From: Bacteroidales bacterium WCE2008
GTDB lineage: Bacteria; Bacteroidota; Bacteroidia; Bacteroidales; UBA932
Length of the DNA: 64,000 bases
Assembly (NCBI GenBank): GCA_900167925.1
Contig: FUZM01000004.1
Span: forward strand, 62,001-126,000
Direction: 5' to 3'
The position numbers and the translations under genes were made by a program. Position 1 is the stretch's first letter; each line of letters begins with the position of its first letter. The notes under the pieces are model-generated. The model saw only the letters and a list, made by a program, of their open reading frames with translations. It was not told where the DNA came from and did no database searches. Shown in pieces: positions 7,981 to 15,560 of the stretch.

Positions 7981-9300
7981 TTAATCCGTAATCTCATCAT
8001 CGCTTAATTCCTTAGGAATCACCGATTCCGGTCCGCTCAACCTGCTGCCGGTCTTGATCTTGGCGTTGGAGCGCTTCGGAGCGATGCCAAGCTTCTCCAG
8101 CTTTCCTATCTTCTTGATCACCGACTGGTTAGAGTCGCTGAGTTTCTTCTTTGAGTCTTCATATGCCGAAGAAGCCTTGCCCAGATAGTCCCCTATCTTG
8201 ACATAAGATTCCATCCATCCCTTGAGCTGGGACATCAGTTCTTCCGCGGTCTTGTATACGTCGGAGATGTTCTTCTCCTGCTCATGCTGCTTCCAGGCCA
8301 TCTGGATCATGTTCAGCACAATTATAAGAGTCATCTGGCTGACGATAAGGATGTTGTTGTCCTTCGCCACCTGCCAGAGCCTCGGGGCTTCTTCAAGCAT
8401 AAGGCGGAAAGCTCCCTCGACAGGGATGAACATGATGTTGTAATCAACTTTCCTGCGGCCTTCAGGGATGTAGCCCGTGTAATCCTTTACCTTCAGTTCG
8501 TTGACATGATCCTCGATGCTGCGGACATGAGCCTTGGCCAGCCTGGTCCTGTCCTCGACCGTCGTCGCCGCCATGTACTCGCTATAGGCGGTCAGGCTGA
8601 CCTTCGAGTCGATGATGACTATTGTGTCGTCCGGATAGAAAACTTTGACGTCCGGGATCATGGTCCTGCCGCTCTCGGATTTGATTTCATGGCCGGAGTT
8701 GTCGGTCATCACTGACTGAGTCTCGAAGTGCACTCCTTCGGTCAGGCCGGCGTTCTTGAGGACGTCGGTGAGGAGCATTTCGCCGAAATCTCCCTGAACC
8801 TTGGAATAGCCGGTAAGCGCGTTGGCGAGATTGCGGGCCTCGTCCCCGACGGATTTGCTGCGGGTGTCGAGATCCTTGATGCTCTGTTCTAGGCGGGAGT
8901 GCCTCTCTATGGTGTCTTTCTGGCTTTCCTTGACGGCGTCGCTGAACTCTTTGAATTTCTCCTGGACAGGCTTCATAAGTTCGGAGATTGTCTGGGCGCT
9001 CTTAGCCTTGAATGCCTCGCTTGTCTCAGTCGAGAGGTTCTTGAAGACTTCCTTCATCTGCTCGAGCTCTTTGGCATGCCTTTCAGAGGTCTCCTTCGCG
9101 GCTTCGCGCATCTGATTCTCATATTCCTCCTTAGCCTGCAGGCGGCTCTCCAGCACGGCTTTTTCGCGCTGGACATCGGCCAGTCTGTCCTGGAATCCGT
9201 CTTTGATTCTTTCGGCTCGCGCCTGGAGACGGAAAATCAGTATCGCAGCTATGACAATGACTGCGACAAGAAGAATTATCAGAATTGTTTCGGTGCTCAT
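7981..9300 (-). CDS. rmuC: RmuC family DNA recombination protein
   Basis: RmuC limits recombination between inverted repeats in E. coli; the core resembles a restriction-type nuclease, but its activity is not well established. The 439-residue protein has one N-terminal membrane helix (ILIILLVAVIVIAAILIF), a long charged coiled coil to about residue 130, then the RmuC domain with GEMLLTDVLKNAGL, VIIDSKVSLTAY and FIPVEGAF. ATG at 9300 is used; a TTG two codons upstream also fits. It is divergent from the permease gene, with 68 bp between them. Given the large inverted repeats in this genome, the E. coli role is worth remembering, but the link is only suggestive. Confidence 0.92.
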   Translation of the reverse strand: MSTETILIILLVAVIVIAAILIFRLQARAERIKDGFQDRLADVQREKAVLESRLQAKEEYENQMREAAKETSERHAKELEQMKEVFKNLSTETSEAFKAKSAQTISELMKPVQEKFKEFSDAVKESQKDTIERHSRLEQSIKDLDTRSKSVGDEARNLANALTGYSKVQGDFGEMLLTDVLKNAGLTEGVHFETQSVMTDNSGHEIKSESGRTMIPDVKVFYPDDTIVIIDSKVSLTAYSEYMAATTVEDRTRLAKAHVRSIEDHVNELKVKDYTGYIPEGRRKVDYNIMFIPVEGAFRLMLEEAPRLWQVAKDNNILIVSQMTLIIVLNMIQMAWKQHEQEKNISDVYKTAEELMSQLKGWMESYVKIGDYLGKASSAYEDSKKKLSDSNQSVIKKIGKLEKLGIAPKRSNAKIKTGSRLSGPESVIPKELSDDEITD

Positions 9301-9349
9301 CCGCAATGTATTTTAATCTTCCAAATATACGAAAATCCCTCGAAGTTTC

Positions 9350-9357
9350 TATCTTTG
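9350..9357 (+). promoter_or_regulatory. -7 box TATCTTTG for the FecCD-type permease
   Basis: Perfect match to TAnnTTTG, 12 bp before the ATG at 9369, so the leader would be only about 5 nt. No TTTG lies 18-22 bp upstream. The very short leader is shared with tadA. Confidence 0.5.
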
Positions 9358-9368
9358 TAAGAGTTAAT

Positions 9369-10370
9369 ATGGCCATAAAACGCAGAAACAGACTTATCAC
9401 GGCGGCAGGAGCAACGGCGCTTCTGCTGCTCTCCGTATGCGACCTGATACTCGGAGGTTCCGGAATCGGGGCTGCCGAGGCGCTTGGAGGCCTGTTCGGA
9501 GGAGAAGGGATAGCTTCCTCTATTGTTTGGAGCATCCGTCTCCCGAGGGTACTGACGGCCATTGCAGCAGGCGCATGCCTGGCCCTCTCCGGAGCCCAGA
9601 TGCAGTCAGTTTTCCGCAACCCTCTCGCCGATCCCCACATCATGGGCGTCAGCGGAGGCGCAGGCCTCGGAGCCGCAATAGCTACCCTGCTAATCTCAGG
9701 AACCGGGCTGCTTTCGGGATTCTCGTCCATGGCCGGGCTCACCGTGGCCGGAGCCGCATTCGTCGGTGCGATCCTGGCATCAGCCCTGATAGTGCTGGTC
9801 TCAAGCCGTTTCCGCAGCGGCACAACCCTGCTGGTTTTCGGCGTGATGCTCGGCTTCATATTCAGCGCCATCACCTCCATACTTGAGTATTCAGCCAGCG
9901 AAGAAAGCCTCAAGCTCTTCTATAGCTGGTCCGCCGGAAGTTTCTCCGGCTCAAGGACTTTCGAGACATTGACGATATTTGCCGCGTTGCTGGCAGGAAC
10001 GGGGCTTTACACAAGCGGAGCCAAGGGTCTGGACATACTTCTTTTCGGGGAGGAATACGCAACTCTCGCAGGAGCCTCGGTGCGCCGGATACGCGGCGTC
10101 GCCATGGTCAGCAGCTGTCTGATGACGGCAGCGGCGACTGCTTTCTGCGGGCCTCTCGGCTTCGTCGGCATCGTCTCCCCTCATATCGCCCGCAGGCTGC
10201 TCCGGAGTTCCGGTCACATGTCCATACTGCCGGCCACTCTCATCACAGGCTCGGCCGTCTCGGTGCTGGCGGACATCATATCGCAGGCTCCCGGACTTCC
10301 GCTTCCGGTCGGCAGCACCATGGCCCTGATAGGCATACCGATAATACTCCTGATACTGATGAAGAAATGA
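9369..10370 (+). CDS. FecCD/BtuC family ABC transporter permease
   Basis: Inner-membrane permease of the type that imports iron-siderophore, heme or cobalamin. The 333-residue protein has about nine to ten hydrophobic segments and the family motifs RLPRVLTAIAAGACLALSGA, MQSVFRNPLADPHIMGVSGG and CGPLGFVGIVSPHIARRL. ATG at 9369 gives the usual start just before the first membrane helix; reading further upstream would place codons before the -7 box. It overlaps the ATPase gene by ATGA (10367-10370). No periplasmic binding protein, TonB receptor or riboswitch is beside it, so the substrate cannot be named. Confidence 0.9.
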   Translation: MAIKRRNRLITAAGATALLLLSVCDLILGGSGIGAAEALGGLFGGEGIASSIVWSIRLPRVLTAIAAGACLALSGAQMQSVFRNPLADPHIMGVSGGAGLGAAIATLLISGTGLLSGFSSMAGLTVAGAAFVGAILASALIVLVSSRFRSGTTLLVFGVMLGFIFSAITSILEYSASEESLKLFYSWSAGSFSGSRTFETLTIFAALLAGTGLYTSGAKGLDILLFGEEYATLAGASVRRIRGVAMVSSCLMTAAATAFCGPLGFVGIVSPHIARRLLRSSGHMSILPATLITGSAVSVLADIISQAPGLPLPVGSTMALIGIPIILLILMKK

Positions 10371-11026
10371 GAATAAAGGACTTGAATATCGGACACAGGG
10401 GCAAGACCCTGGTTTCGGGCATCAGTTTCGAGACTGAGCCCGGAGAGTTCATTCTTCTCTGCGGTCCCAACGGCAGCGGAAAAAGCACCCTGCTGAGAGC
10501 CCTCGCCGGCAAGGACGCAATCATGGTACCGACAGGAGTCCCGAAAGTCAAGGGATTCACCCTCAGGGAGTTCATCGCCACCACCCTATACTCGGAAAGC
10601 GACTGGCGCGGCCGCATTTCTCCGGCCATGGCTTCGGACATCTCGAAGTCGCTGGAGAGCCTCGGGATATCATCTCTCGCCGACAGGGACATCAGCACCC
10701 TGAGCGACGGAGAATTCCAGAAAGGCTGCATCGCGTCGGCGCTCAGCCGCCATGCAAAGACGCTGCTGCTGGACGAGCCGACTTCATTTCTGGACGTCGA
10801 CAACAAGTCGCTGATACTGCAGGCTCTCAGGGACATCGCAAGAAGCACGGGCACCACCGTGATCATGGCTTCTCACGACCTGGCGCCCGCACTCAGCTGC
10901 GCGGACCGCGTCTTCGGCATCACCGCCGACCACCGCTTCCTCGCCTCCGGCCCGGTAACTGACGACGCCGCCCTTTCAGCCTCCGACGTAATCTCCGCCT
11001 GCTTCTCCACCTATTCGTCCCGATAA
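10367..11026 (+). CDS. Short ABC transporter ATPase, partner of the FecCD permease
   Basis: ATP-binding subunit for the preceding permease; the start overlaps the permease stop. Visible are Walker A CGPNGSGKST, signature LSDGEF (usually LSGGQ), Walker B TLLLDEPTSFLD and the switch histidine MASHD. The protein has 219 residues against about 250-270 for FecE/BtuD relatives. The missing part falls between LRALAGKD and the Q-loop, where the usual V-x-P-Q reads MVPTG, so the Q-loop glutamine appears to be threonine. The reading frame is intact and the overlap with the permease gene is normal, so this looks like a stable short variant and not a broken gene. Confidence 0.85.
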   Translation: MRIKDLNIGHRGKTLVSGISFETEPGEFILLCGPNGSGKSTLLRALAGKDAIMVPTGVPKVKGFTLREFIATTLYSESDWRGRISPAMASDISKSLESLGISSLADRDISTLSDGEFQKGCIASALSRHAKTLLLDEPTSFLDVDNKSLILQALRDIARSTGTTVIMASHDLAPALSCADRVFGITADHRFLASGPVTDDAALSASDVISACFSTYSSR

Positions 11027-11039
11027 GGGATTCAGCGAA

Positions 11040-13928
11040 CTAACGGTAGATGTCAGAGAGTTTCAGCTCGACTATGCGGCCGCGTTTCCGGAGCGCGTCC
11101 ATAGGCAGATTCTTCTTGTCTCCGATTATGAAATAAGAGCAAGGAGCATTGCCGATACTCTTTTCATGGTAATCCAGGACGTCTTGCTTGGTTATTCCCG
11201 GAAGGCCTCTAACTACGGAAGCGTCATCATCCTCTCCATATCCGAACAATTCCAAATTCGCGACATATTCAGGCAAAGCCCTGAACGAAGGATAGCCGTT
11301 ATTGGCGCGGGAAATGATAGAGCGGACTGCTGAATCGAAGCACAGATCAGTCATCGGCATCGTACGGATGAGGGAATCCACCAGTTCAAGAGCCTGAGGG
11401 AATTTATCAGCCTGAGTACCATAGTAGGTTATGAATGCAGAAGGAGAGGATACATTCGGAAGTGGCTTCTGAAGCGTACTGGAAGAAGTATATGCAAGAG
11501 AACGGAATTCACGGACTTCCTGGAACATAATCGAAGCCATGGAACCGCCATAGCATTCCTGCATAAGGCCGAGCAGTGCGCTGTCATGGTCATTCTCCGG
11601 AGTAGCGACATTCTGGTAAGTTATCGACATCACCTGGCGCGCTCCCGGGACATTGTAAATATAGACCACAGGCTGTTCATATTCTCTGTAAGCGAAAAAT
11701 GAACTCTCAGGTTTTCCGGAAGGACATTCCACATCAAGATGGCCGGAAATCTCATTGACGACTTCCTCTGGAGAAAGGCCTCCGGAATAGACTACATCGA
11801 AATCATATTCAACCAGGCTGTTGAAAAGCTCTTTCATCCCTTTCAGACCTAGAGATTTGAGATCTTTTTCTGTCGGCTGCCTCAGAAGAGGTGACTGGTT
11901 CCCTAATAGAGAATAATTAAACATACCATTGAAGATGGCAGAATTGCCACTGCTCCTGAATGCATTCCTGGACATCTTCGTATCGGAAATCACCGTATTG
12001 AGCGCACTTTTTTCCGGCTTGAAATCCTTCATAAAGTGGCGGAGCAGGTCGAGGGAAGGTCCTATACGGTCATCAAAGCCAGTCAGAACCATCTCCAAGG
12101 TATGGTTCTTATATTTAAAAGATAAGTCCGAACCCAGCTCGGCAAGACTCATTGAAAAATCATGGGCGGACAGGCTGTCGGTCCCCGAGAGGCCAAGAAG
12201 CTGTGTCAAAGGACTGATCATAGGTTCCTCGAAAATACCCTTGTTGATCCTGACGGTCAGTTCAAAGACATCATTGACCGGGTTCCCGTTATAGTAAAGC
12301 GTCACATGGTCATTAACTGCGACTTTCCGGATATCATTATTCATATCCACCAGTCTTGGAGGAAGAGTGTCATATGGCATCTCCATCAGTCTGGTGGCAT
12401 AATCCGATACCGCATTGCCATTCTTCGGCGAAAGAGTCTCGTATGATGGAGCCTGCAGATTATCCTTCGGATAGGTTCCTCTGACTTTATGGAAACGTAT
12501 GCGATTGTCGCCCAGATATTTATTGCTTACCCTGACTATATCCTCCGAAGTAAGCGAAGATATCGACTCCACCTGGGACAGATAAGAATCCCACGACCTG
12601 TCCTGGGACATCACGTCTATCATGATAGAGAACCTTGACTCGGACGTTTCCAGGCACCTTTTATATGATTTGACAAGATCATATTTCAACGACTCGAAAT
12701 CCTTCTCCGCAAAATCGCCGGCCTTCAGTCTTTCCACTTCCTTGAAGCACCGCGCCTCCGCCTTGTTGAGAGACCCGAAAGGGATTCCAGGTATCGTTAT
12801 CATGGCAATAAGCCCCATTTCGTCAAAAAAGTCCAAGACTGAGACCTCTCCAGCCAGAACCTTGCCGTTATTTATGAGGGAATCCAGACTTCCGGTACTG
12901 AAACTGTTGTTCAGGAGGCTGAGAGCGAGTTCCATTGCGGGATAATCTGCATCCTTGGCTGCAGGACCGTTGAACACGTTCAGCGACGCCTTGATCATAG
13001 GGAAATTAACTTTTATAGGATAATCTTCCCGGGACGAGAAATCCGGCACAGGTACAGGAATCCTTTCCGGCTTATCGCCACGCGGAATCCGTCCGAAGGT
13101 AGATTCCAGCAGAGGCAATATCGACGAAGCATCTATGTCTCCGGCAAGGATCAGTCCCATGTTGCAGCCCACATAATACTTGTTGAAGAACTTCTTCATC
13201 TCGGAAAGACTTGGATTCTTCAGGTTATCTGTAGTTCCGATTATAGATTTGCTGTATGGATTCTCATCCCCAAGTTTCTCCAGCATCTTCTCGAGAATCA
13301 TGTCAAACTGGGAATCGGCTGCCGCGTTCTTCTCCTCATATACTGCTTCAAGTTCGCTCTGGAAAAGCCTGAAAACAGGGTTCAGCAGCCTATGGCTATT
13401 GAGTTCGGCCCACTGCGCAATAAATTGCGGAGAAAAAGAATTATGGTAGCATGTACAGTCATAAGACGTGAAGGCATTGAGCTTTGTGCCTCCGATATTG
13501 GCCGTAAGACGGTCGAATTCATTCGGAATCGCATAGTCCAGCGCCTTGATGCTAAGACGGTTGATCTCCTTCTGGAGAGAATCCCTTTTTACGCTGGAGG
13601 ACGTTGCGGCGATGAGGTCGTAACAAGTCTCGATAGAATCAAGATAGACCTTCTCTGAAGCATAGTCGATGGTACCGATATCCTCCGTACCTTTGAAGAG
13701 CATATGCTCCAGATAATGGGCCATTCCGGTCCCGGCGCAATCCCGGCCTCCGGCCTTGACGACTACGGCTCCATGGACTACCGGCTGCGAATGGTCTTCG
13801 TTAAGCCAGACTTGCATTCCGTTTGACAATTCATACTGGTGGACAACTAACGGTCCGCTACTCTGCGCAGAAACAGCTATTGTCGCTGAAAGCGCACAAG
13901 ACAAGATTGATAAAAAAAACTTTTCCAT
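11040..13928 (-). CDS. Secreted M16 family zinc peptidase (pitrilysin/insulinase-like)
   Basis: A 962-residue metallopeptidase with signal peptide MEKFFLSILSCALSATIAVS followed by a likely cut before AQSS. The inverted zinc motif is HYLEH at 71-75, with the third ligand expected in VYEEK near residue 198. The rest follows the pattern of four M16 domains, with the inactive second half beginning after residue 500. Proteins of this kind act in the periplasm or at the outer membrane on peptides; the substrate is unknown. It is transcribed towards the ABC ATPase gene (14 bp between their ends) and starts just beyond the rpmH terminator. No clear promoter is visible in the short upstream gap. Confidence 0.9.
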   Translation of the reverse strand: MEKFFLSILSCALSATIAVSAQSSGPLVVHQYELSNGMQVWLNEDHSQPVVHGAVVVKAGGRDCAGTGMAHYLEHMLFKGTEDIGTIDYASEKVYLDSIETCYDLIAATSSSVKRDSLQKEINRLSIKALDYAIPNEFDRLTANIGGTKLNAFTSYDCTCYHNSFSPQFIAQWAELNSHRLLNPVFRLFQSELEAVYEEKNAAADSQFDMILEKMLEKLGDENPYSKSIIGTTDNLKNPSLSEMKKFFNKYYVGCNMGLILAGDIDASSILPLLESTFGRIPRGDKPERIPVPVPDFSSREDYPIKVNFPMIKASLNVFNGPAAKDADYPAMELALSLLNNSFSTGSLDSLINNGKVLAGEVSVLDFFDEMGLIAMITIPGIPFGSLNKAEARCFKEVERLKAGDFAEKDFESLKYDLVKSYKRCLETSESRFSIMIDVMSQDRSWDSYLSQVESISSLTSEDIVRVSNKYLGDNRIRFHKVRGTYPKDNLQAPSYETLSPKNGNAVSDYATRLMEMPYDTLPPRLVDMNNDIRKVAVNDHVTLYYNGNPVNDVFELTVRINKGIFEEPMISPLTQLLGLSGTDSLSAHDFSMSLAELGSDLSFKYKNHTLEMVLTGFDDRIGPSLDLLRHFMKDFKPEKSALNTVISDTKMSRNAFRSSGNSAIFNGMFNYSLLGNQSPLLRQPTEKDLKSLGLKGMKELFNSLVEYDFDVVYSGGLSPEEVVNEISGHLDVECPSGKPESSFFAYREYEQPVVYIYNVPGARQVMSITYQNVATPENDHDSALLGLMQECYGGSMASIMFQEVREFRSLAYTSSSTLQKPLPNVSSPSAFITYYGTQADKFPQALELVDSLIRTMPMTDLCFDSAVRSIISRANNGYPSFRALPEYVANLELFGYGEDDDASVVRGLPGITKQDVLDYHEKSIGNAPCSYFIIGDKKNLPMDALRKRGRIVELKLSDIYR

Positions 13929-13982
13929 TGAGACTTAATGATTACGTCCCTCGTCTATCAAATAATCTGCCATAATGAAAAA

Positions 13983-14008
13983 AGGAGGCATCCTTTCGGA
14001 AGCCTCCT
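13983..14008 (-). terminator. Rho-independent terminator of rpmH
   Basis: Minus-strand hairpin AGGAGGC/GCCTCCT with an inner TCC/GGA extension and a four-base loop, followed by six T (plus-strand A run 13978-13983). Confidence 0.85.
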
Positions 14009-14047
14009 GAATTTCGATCCAAACAAACAACGTCCGGAGAGAGATGA

Positions 14048-14200
14048 CTAGAATCTATCCTCTGAAGAAACGCTGAGTTTTTTGCGGCCATGACGACGGC
14101 GTGCAGCAAGTACACGACGGCCGTTAGGGGTTGACATACGCTCGCGGAAACCGTGCTTGTTTATACGCTTGCGCTTTGATGGTTGGAATGTTCTTTTCAT
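14048..14200 (-). CDS. rpmH: 50S ribosomal protein bL34
   Basis: Fifty-residue basic protein starting [20 protein letters not shown], with the family's [20 protein letters not shown] segment. It is a component of the large ribosomal subunit. The ATG is at 14198-14200 and the TAG at 14048-14050. It has its own promoter (14265-14295) and terminator (13983-14008), so it is a monocistronic gene, unlike the rpmH-rnpA arrangement of many bacteria: rnpA is not adjacent here. Downstream lies the M16 peptidase. Confidence 0.97.
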   Translation of the reverse strand: MKRTFQPSKRKRINKHGFRERMSTPNGRRVLAARRRHGRKKLSVSSEDRF

Positions 14201-14264
14201 CGTTATCTGTTTTTTTATTTATTCTTATCAGGCCGAAAAAACCAGTTTTCCGGAAATAGGACTG

Positions 14265-14295
14265 CAAAGGTAGTTATTTTATGTGGATTTGCAAA
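14265..14295 (-). promoter_or_regulatory. rpmH promoter, TTTG-N19-TACCTTTG
   Basis: Minus strand: TTTG at 14292-14295, 19 bp spacer, TACCTTTG at 14265-14272. This is the Bacteroidota primary sigma consensus. Transcription would start near 14258, giving a leader of about 58 nt. The -33 box abuts the rsmG stop codon. Confidence 0.85.
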
Positions 14296-14958
14296 TTATT
14301 TTTCTATTTCAATTACAAACTTTTCCTTAAAATATTCGTCCTTCAGCCAAGTTTCAATCGGCCAGGTCGAAACTGCTCCGGTACGGAGTCTGTTCTTCTT
14401 CATCAGTTCTGCAATTTCCGGGACTATGTCCCCTCCCTTGAGATACAGAATACTTCCGGAGAACTTGCCCTTCACCCATGGATAGAAATTGTCCAGCGAG
14501 GTCACGGCACGGGAAACGACATGATCGAAAACCTGCGGCAGCGATTCTGCCCGGGCGTTGACAGTGGTCACATTGCCCAGGGAAAGAGCCTTGGACACTT
14601 CCGATGCCACGATTATCTTCTTCCCCACGGAATCGCAGAGGGTAAAGCGCACATTCGGGAACATCACCGCGAGAGGAATCCCCGGAAAGCCGCCGCCGGT
14701 GCCCAGGTCGAGCACGGACGCGCCTTCGGTCCATGCGGAATACACCTCCGGCCTGCGTCTCTTCAGATAAGAGGCAATCGCAAGAGAATGCAGCACATGG
14801 TGCAGATAAAGGCCGCCTATGTCTTTTCGGGAAATTACGTTGATCTTGGCGTTCCACTCCTCGTACAGGGCCTCCATGGCCTCGTACTTCCCAAGCATCT
14901 CCGGAGTCAGCTCCGGAAATTCAGCGACAACTATATCTTCGAATTCTTTGAAATTCAT
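14296..14958 (-). CDS. rsmG: 16S rRNA (guanine(527)-N7)-methyltransferase
   Basis: Methylates N7 of G527 in the 530 loop of 16S rRNA using S-adenosylmethionine; loss gives low-level streptomycin resistance in several bacteria. The 220-residue protein has the SAM-binding motif VLDLGTGGGFPGIPLA, the residues NVISRKDIGGLYLHH typical of RsmG, and VVSRAVTSLDNF. Length is normal. Its ATG overlaps the end of the ECF sigma factor gene by 4 bp, which itself overlaps polA, so the three are one operon. Confidence 0.95.
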   Translation of the reverse strand: MNFKEFEDIVVAEFPELTPEMLGKYEAMEALYEEWNAKINVISRKDIGGLYLHHVLHSLAIASYLKRRRPEVYSAWTEGASVLDLGTGGGFPGIPLAVMFPNVRFTLCDSVGKKIIVASEVSKALSLGNVTTVNARAESLPQVFDHVVSRAVTSLDNFYPWVKGKFSGSILYLKGGDIVPEIAELMKKNRLRTGAVSTWPIETWLKDEYFKEKFVIEIEK

Positions 14959-15560
14959 TCTTCTTCCATATCAAGCATCATCTGGACTATCAGGCCCTTA
15001 GCCCTGCTGATGCGGGTTTTTACTGTATTGATAGGCAGCCCTGCCTTCTCCGAAATCTCCTTGTATCCGAGATTGTCCACAAAGCACATGGATGCGACCT
15101 CGCGATACAGGTCCGGAAGACCCTGGACACAACTCAGGAAGTTCTCATGGTCCTGCGAACTTATGATCTCGTCCTCCGGGCTGACATTATCCTCTGGGAC
15201 GTCTATATGCTCCAGGTCGGAGTAGTCGATCGGCATCTTGTCTTTGTTGCGGCCGCGCACTTTGTCCTTGTCGAGGTGGTCGAAGGCCGTGTTGCGGGCT
15301 ATAGTGAATATCCAAGTCGAGAACTTGTTGCTCGGCCTGTATGATTCCAGCTGCTTGAAGGCCTTCTCGAAGCTCTCCATACAGATATCCTCTACTTCCT
15401 CCTGTTCCTGGATGAAGCGTGAGATGTGGGCGAATACGCCCTTATGGTAACGTGCATAAATCGTGAAGAAAGCGGCCTCGGCCTCGGGGCCGCCACCTAA
15501 CGCCATCTCCACAAGAGATCCGTCGTCATGATCAGTGAGCTTCAAGCCAGTTTTTGCCAT
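14955..15560 (-). CDS. ECF-type RNA polymerase sigma factor
   Basis: A 201-residue sigma-70 family protein of the extracytoplasmic-function type. Region 2 is at about 30-95 (VEDICMESFEKAFKQL, SYRPSNKFSTWIFTIARN) and region 4 at about 140-195 (LPDLYREVASMCFVD, EISEKAGLPINTVKTRISRA). An acidic linker with SPEDEIISSQDHEN separates them. There is no anti-sigma gene next to it. Its first 29 bp overlap the 3' end of polA and its last 4 bp overlap rsmG, an unusual fixed position for a regulator; its promoter targets cannot be inferred from the window. Confidence 0.9.
   Translation of the reverse strand: MAKTGLKLTDHDDGSLVEMALGGGPEAEAAFFTIYARYHKGVFAHISRFIQEQEEVEDICMESFEKAFKQLESYRPSNKFSTWIFTIARNTAFDHLDKDKVRGRNKDKMPIDYSDLEHIDVPEDNVSPEDEIISSQDHENFLSCVQGLPDLYREVASMCFVDNLGYKEISEKAGLPINTVKTRISRAKGLIVQMMLDMEEE

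Noticed and set aside
9301..9368. Cobalamin riboswitch before the FecCD/ATPase genes
   Set aside because: Only 68 bp separate the divergent starts and no B12-box-like sequence is visible.
14281..15225. Plus-strand open frame of 314 codons opposite rsmG and the sigma gene
   Set aside because: Antisense to two recognised genes, low-complexity basic product, no promoter.
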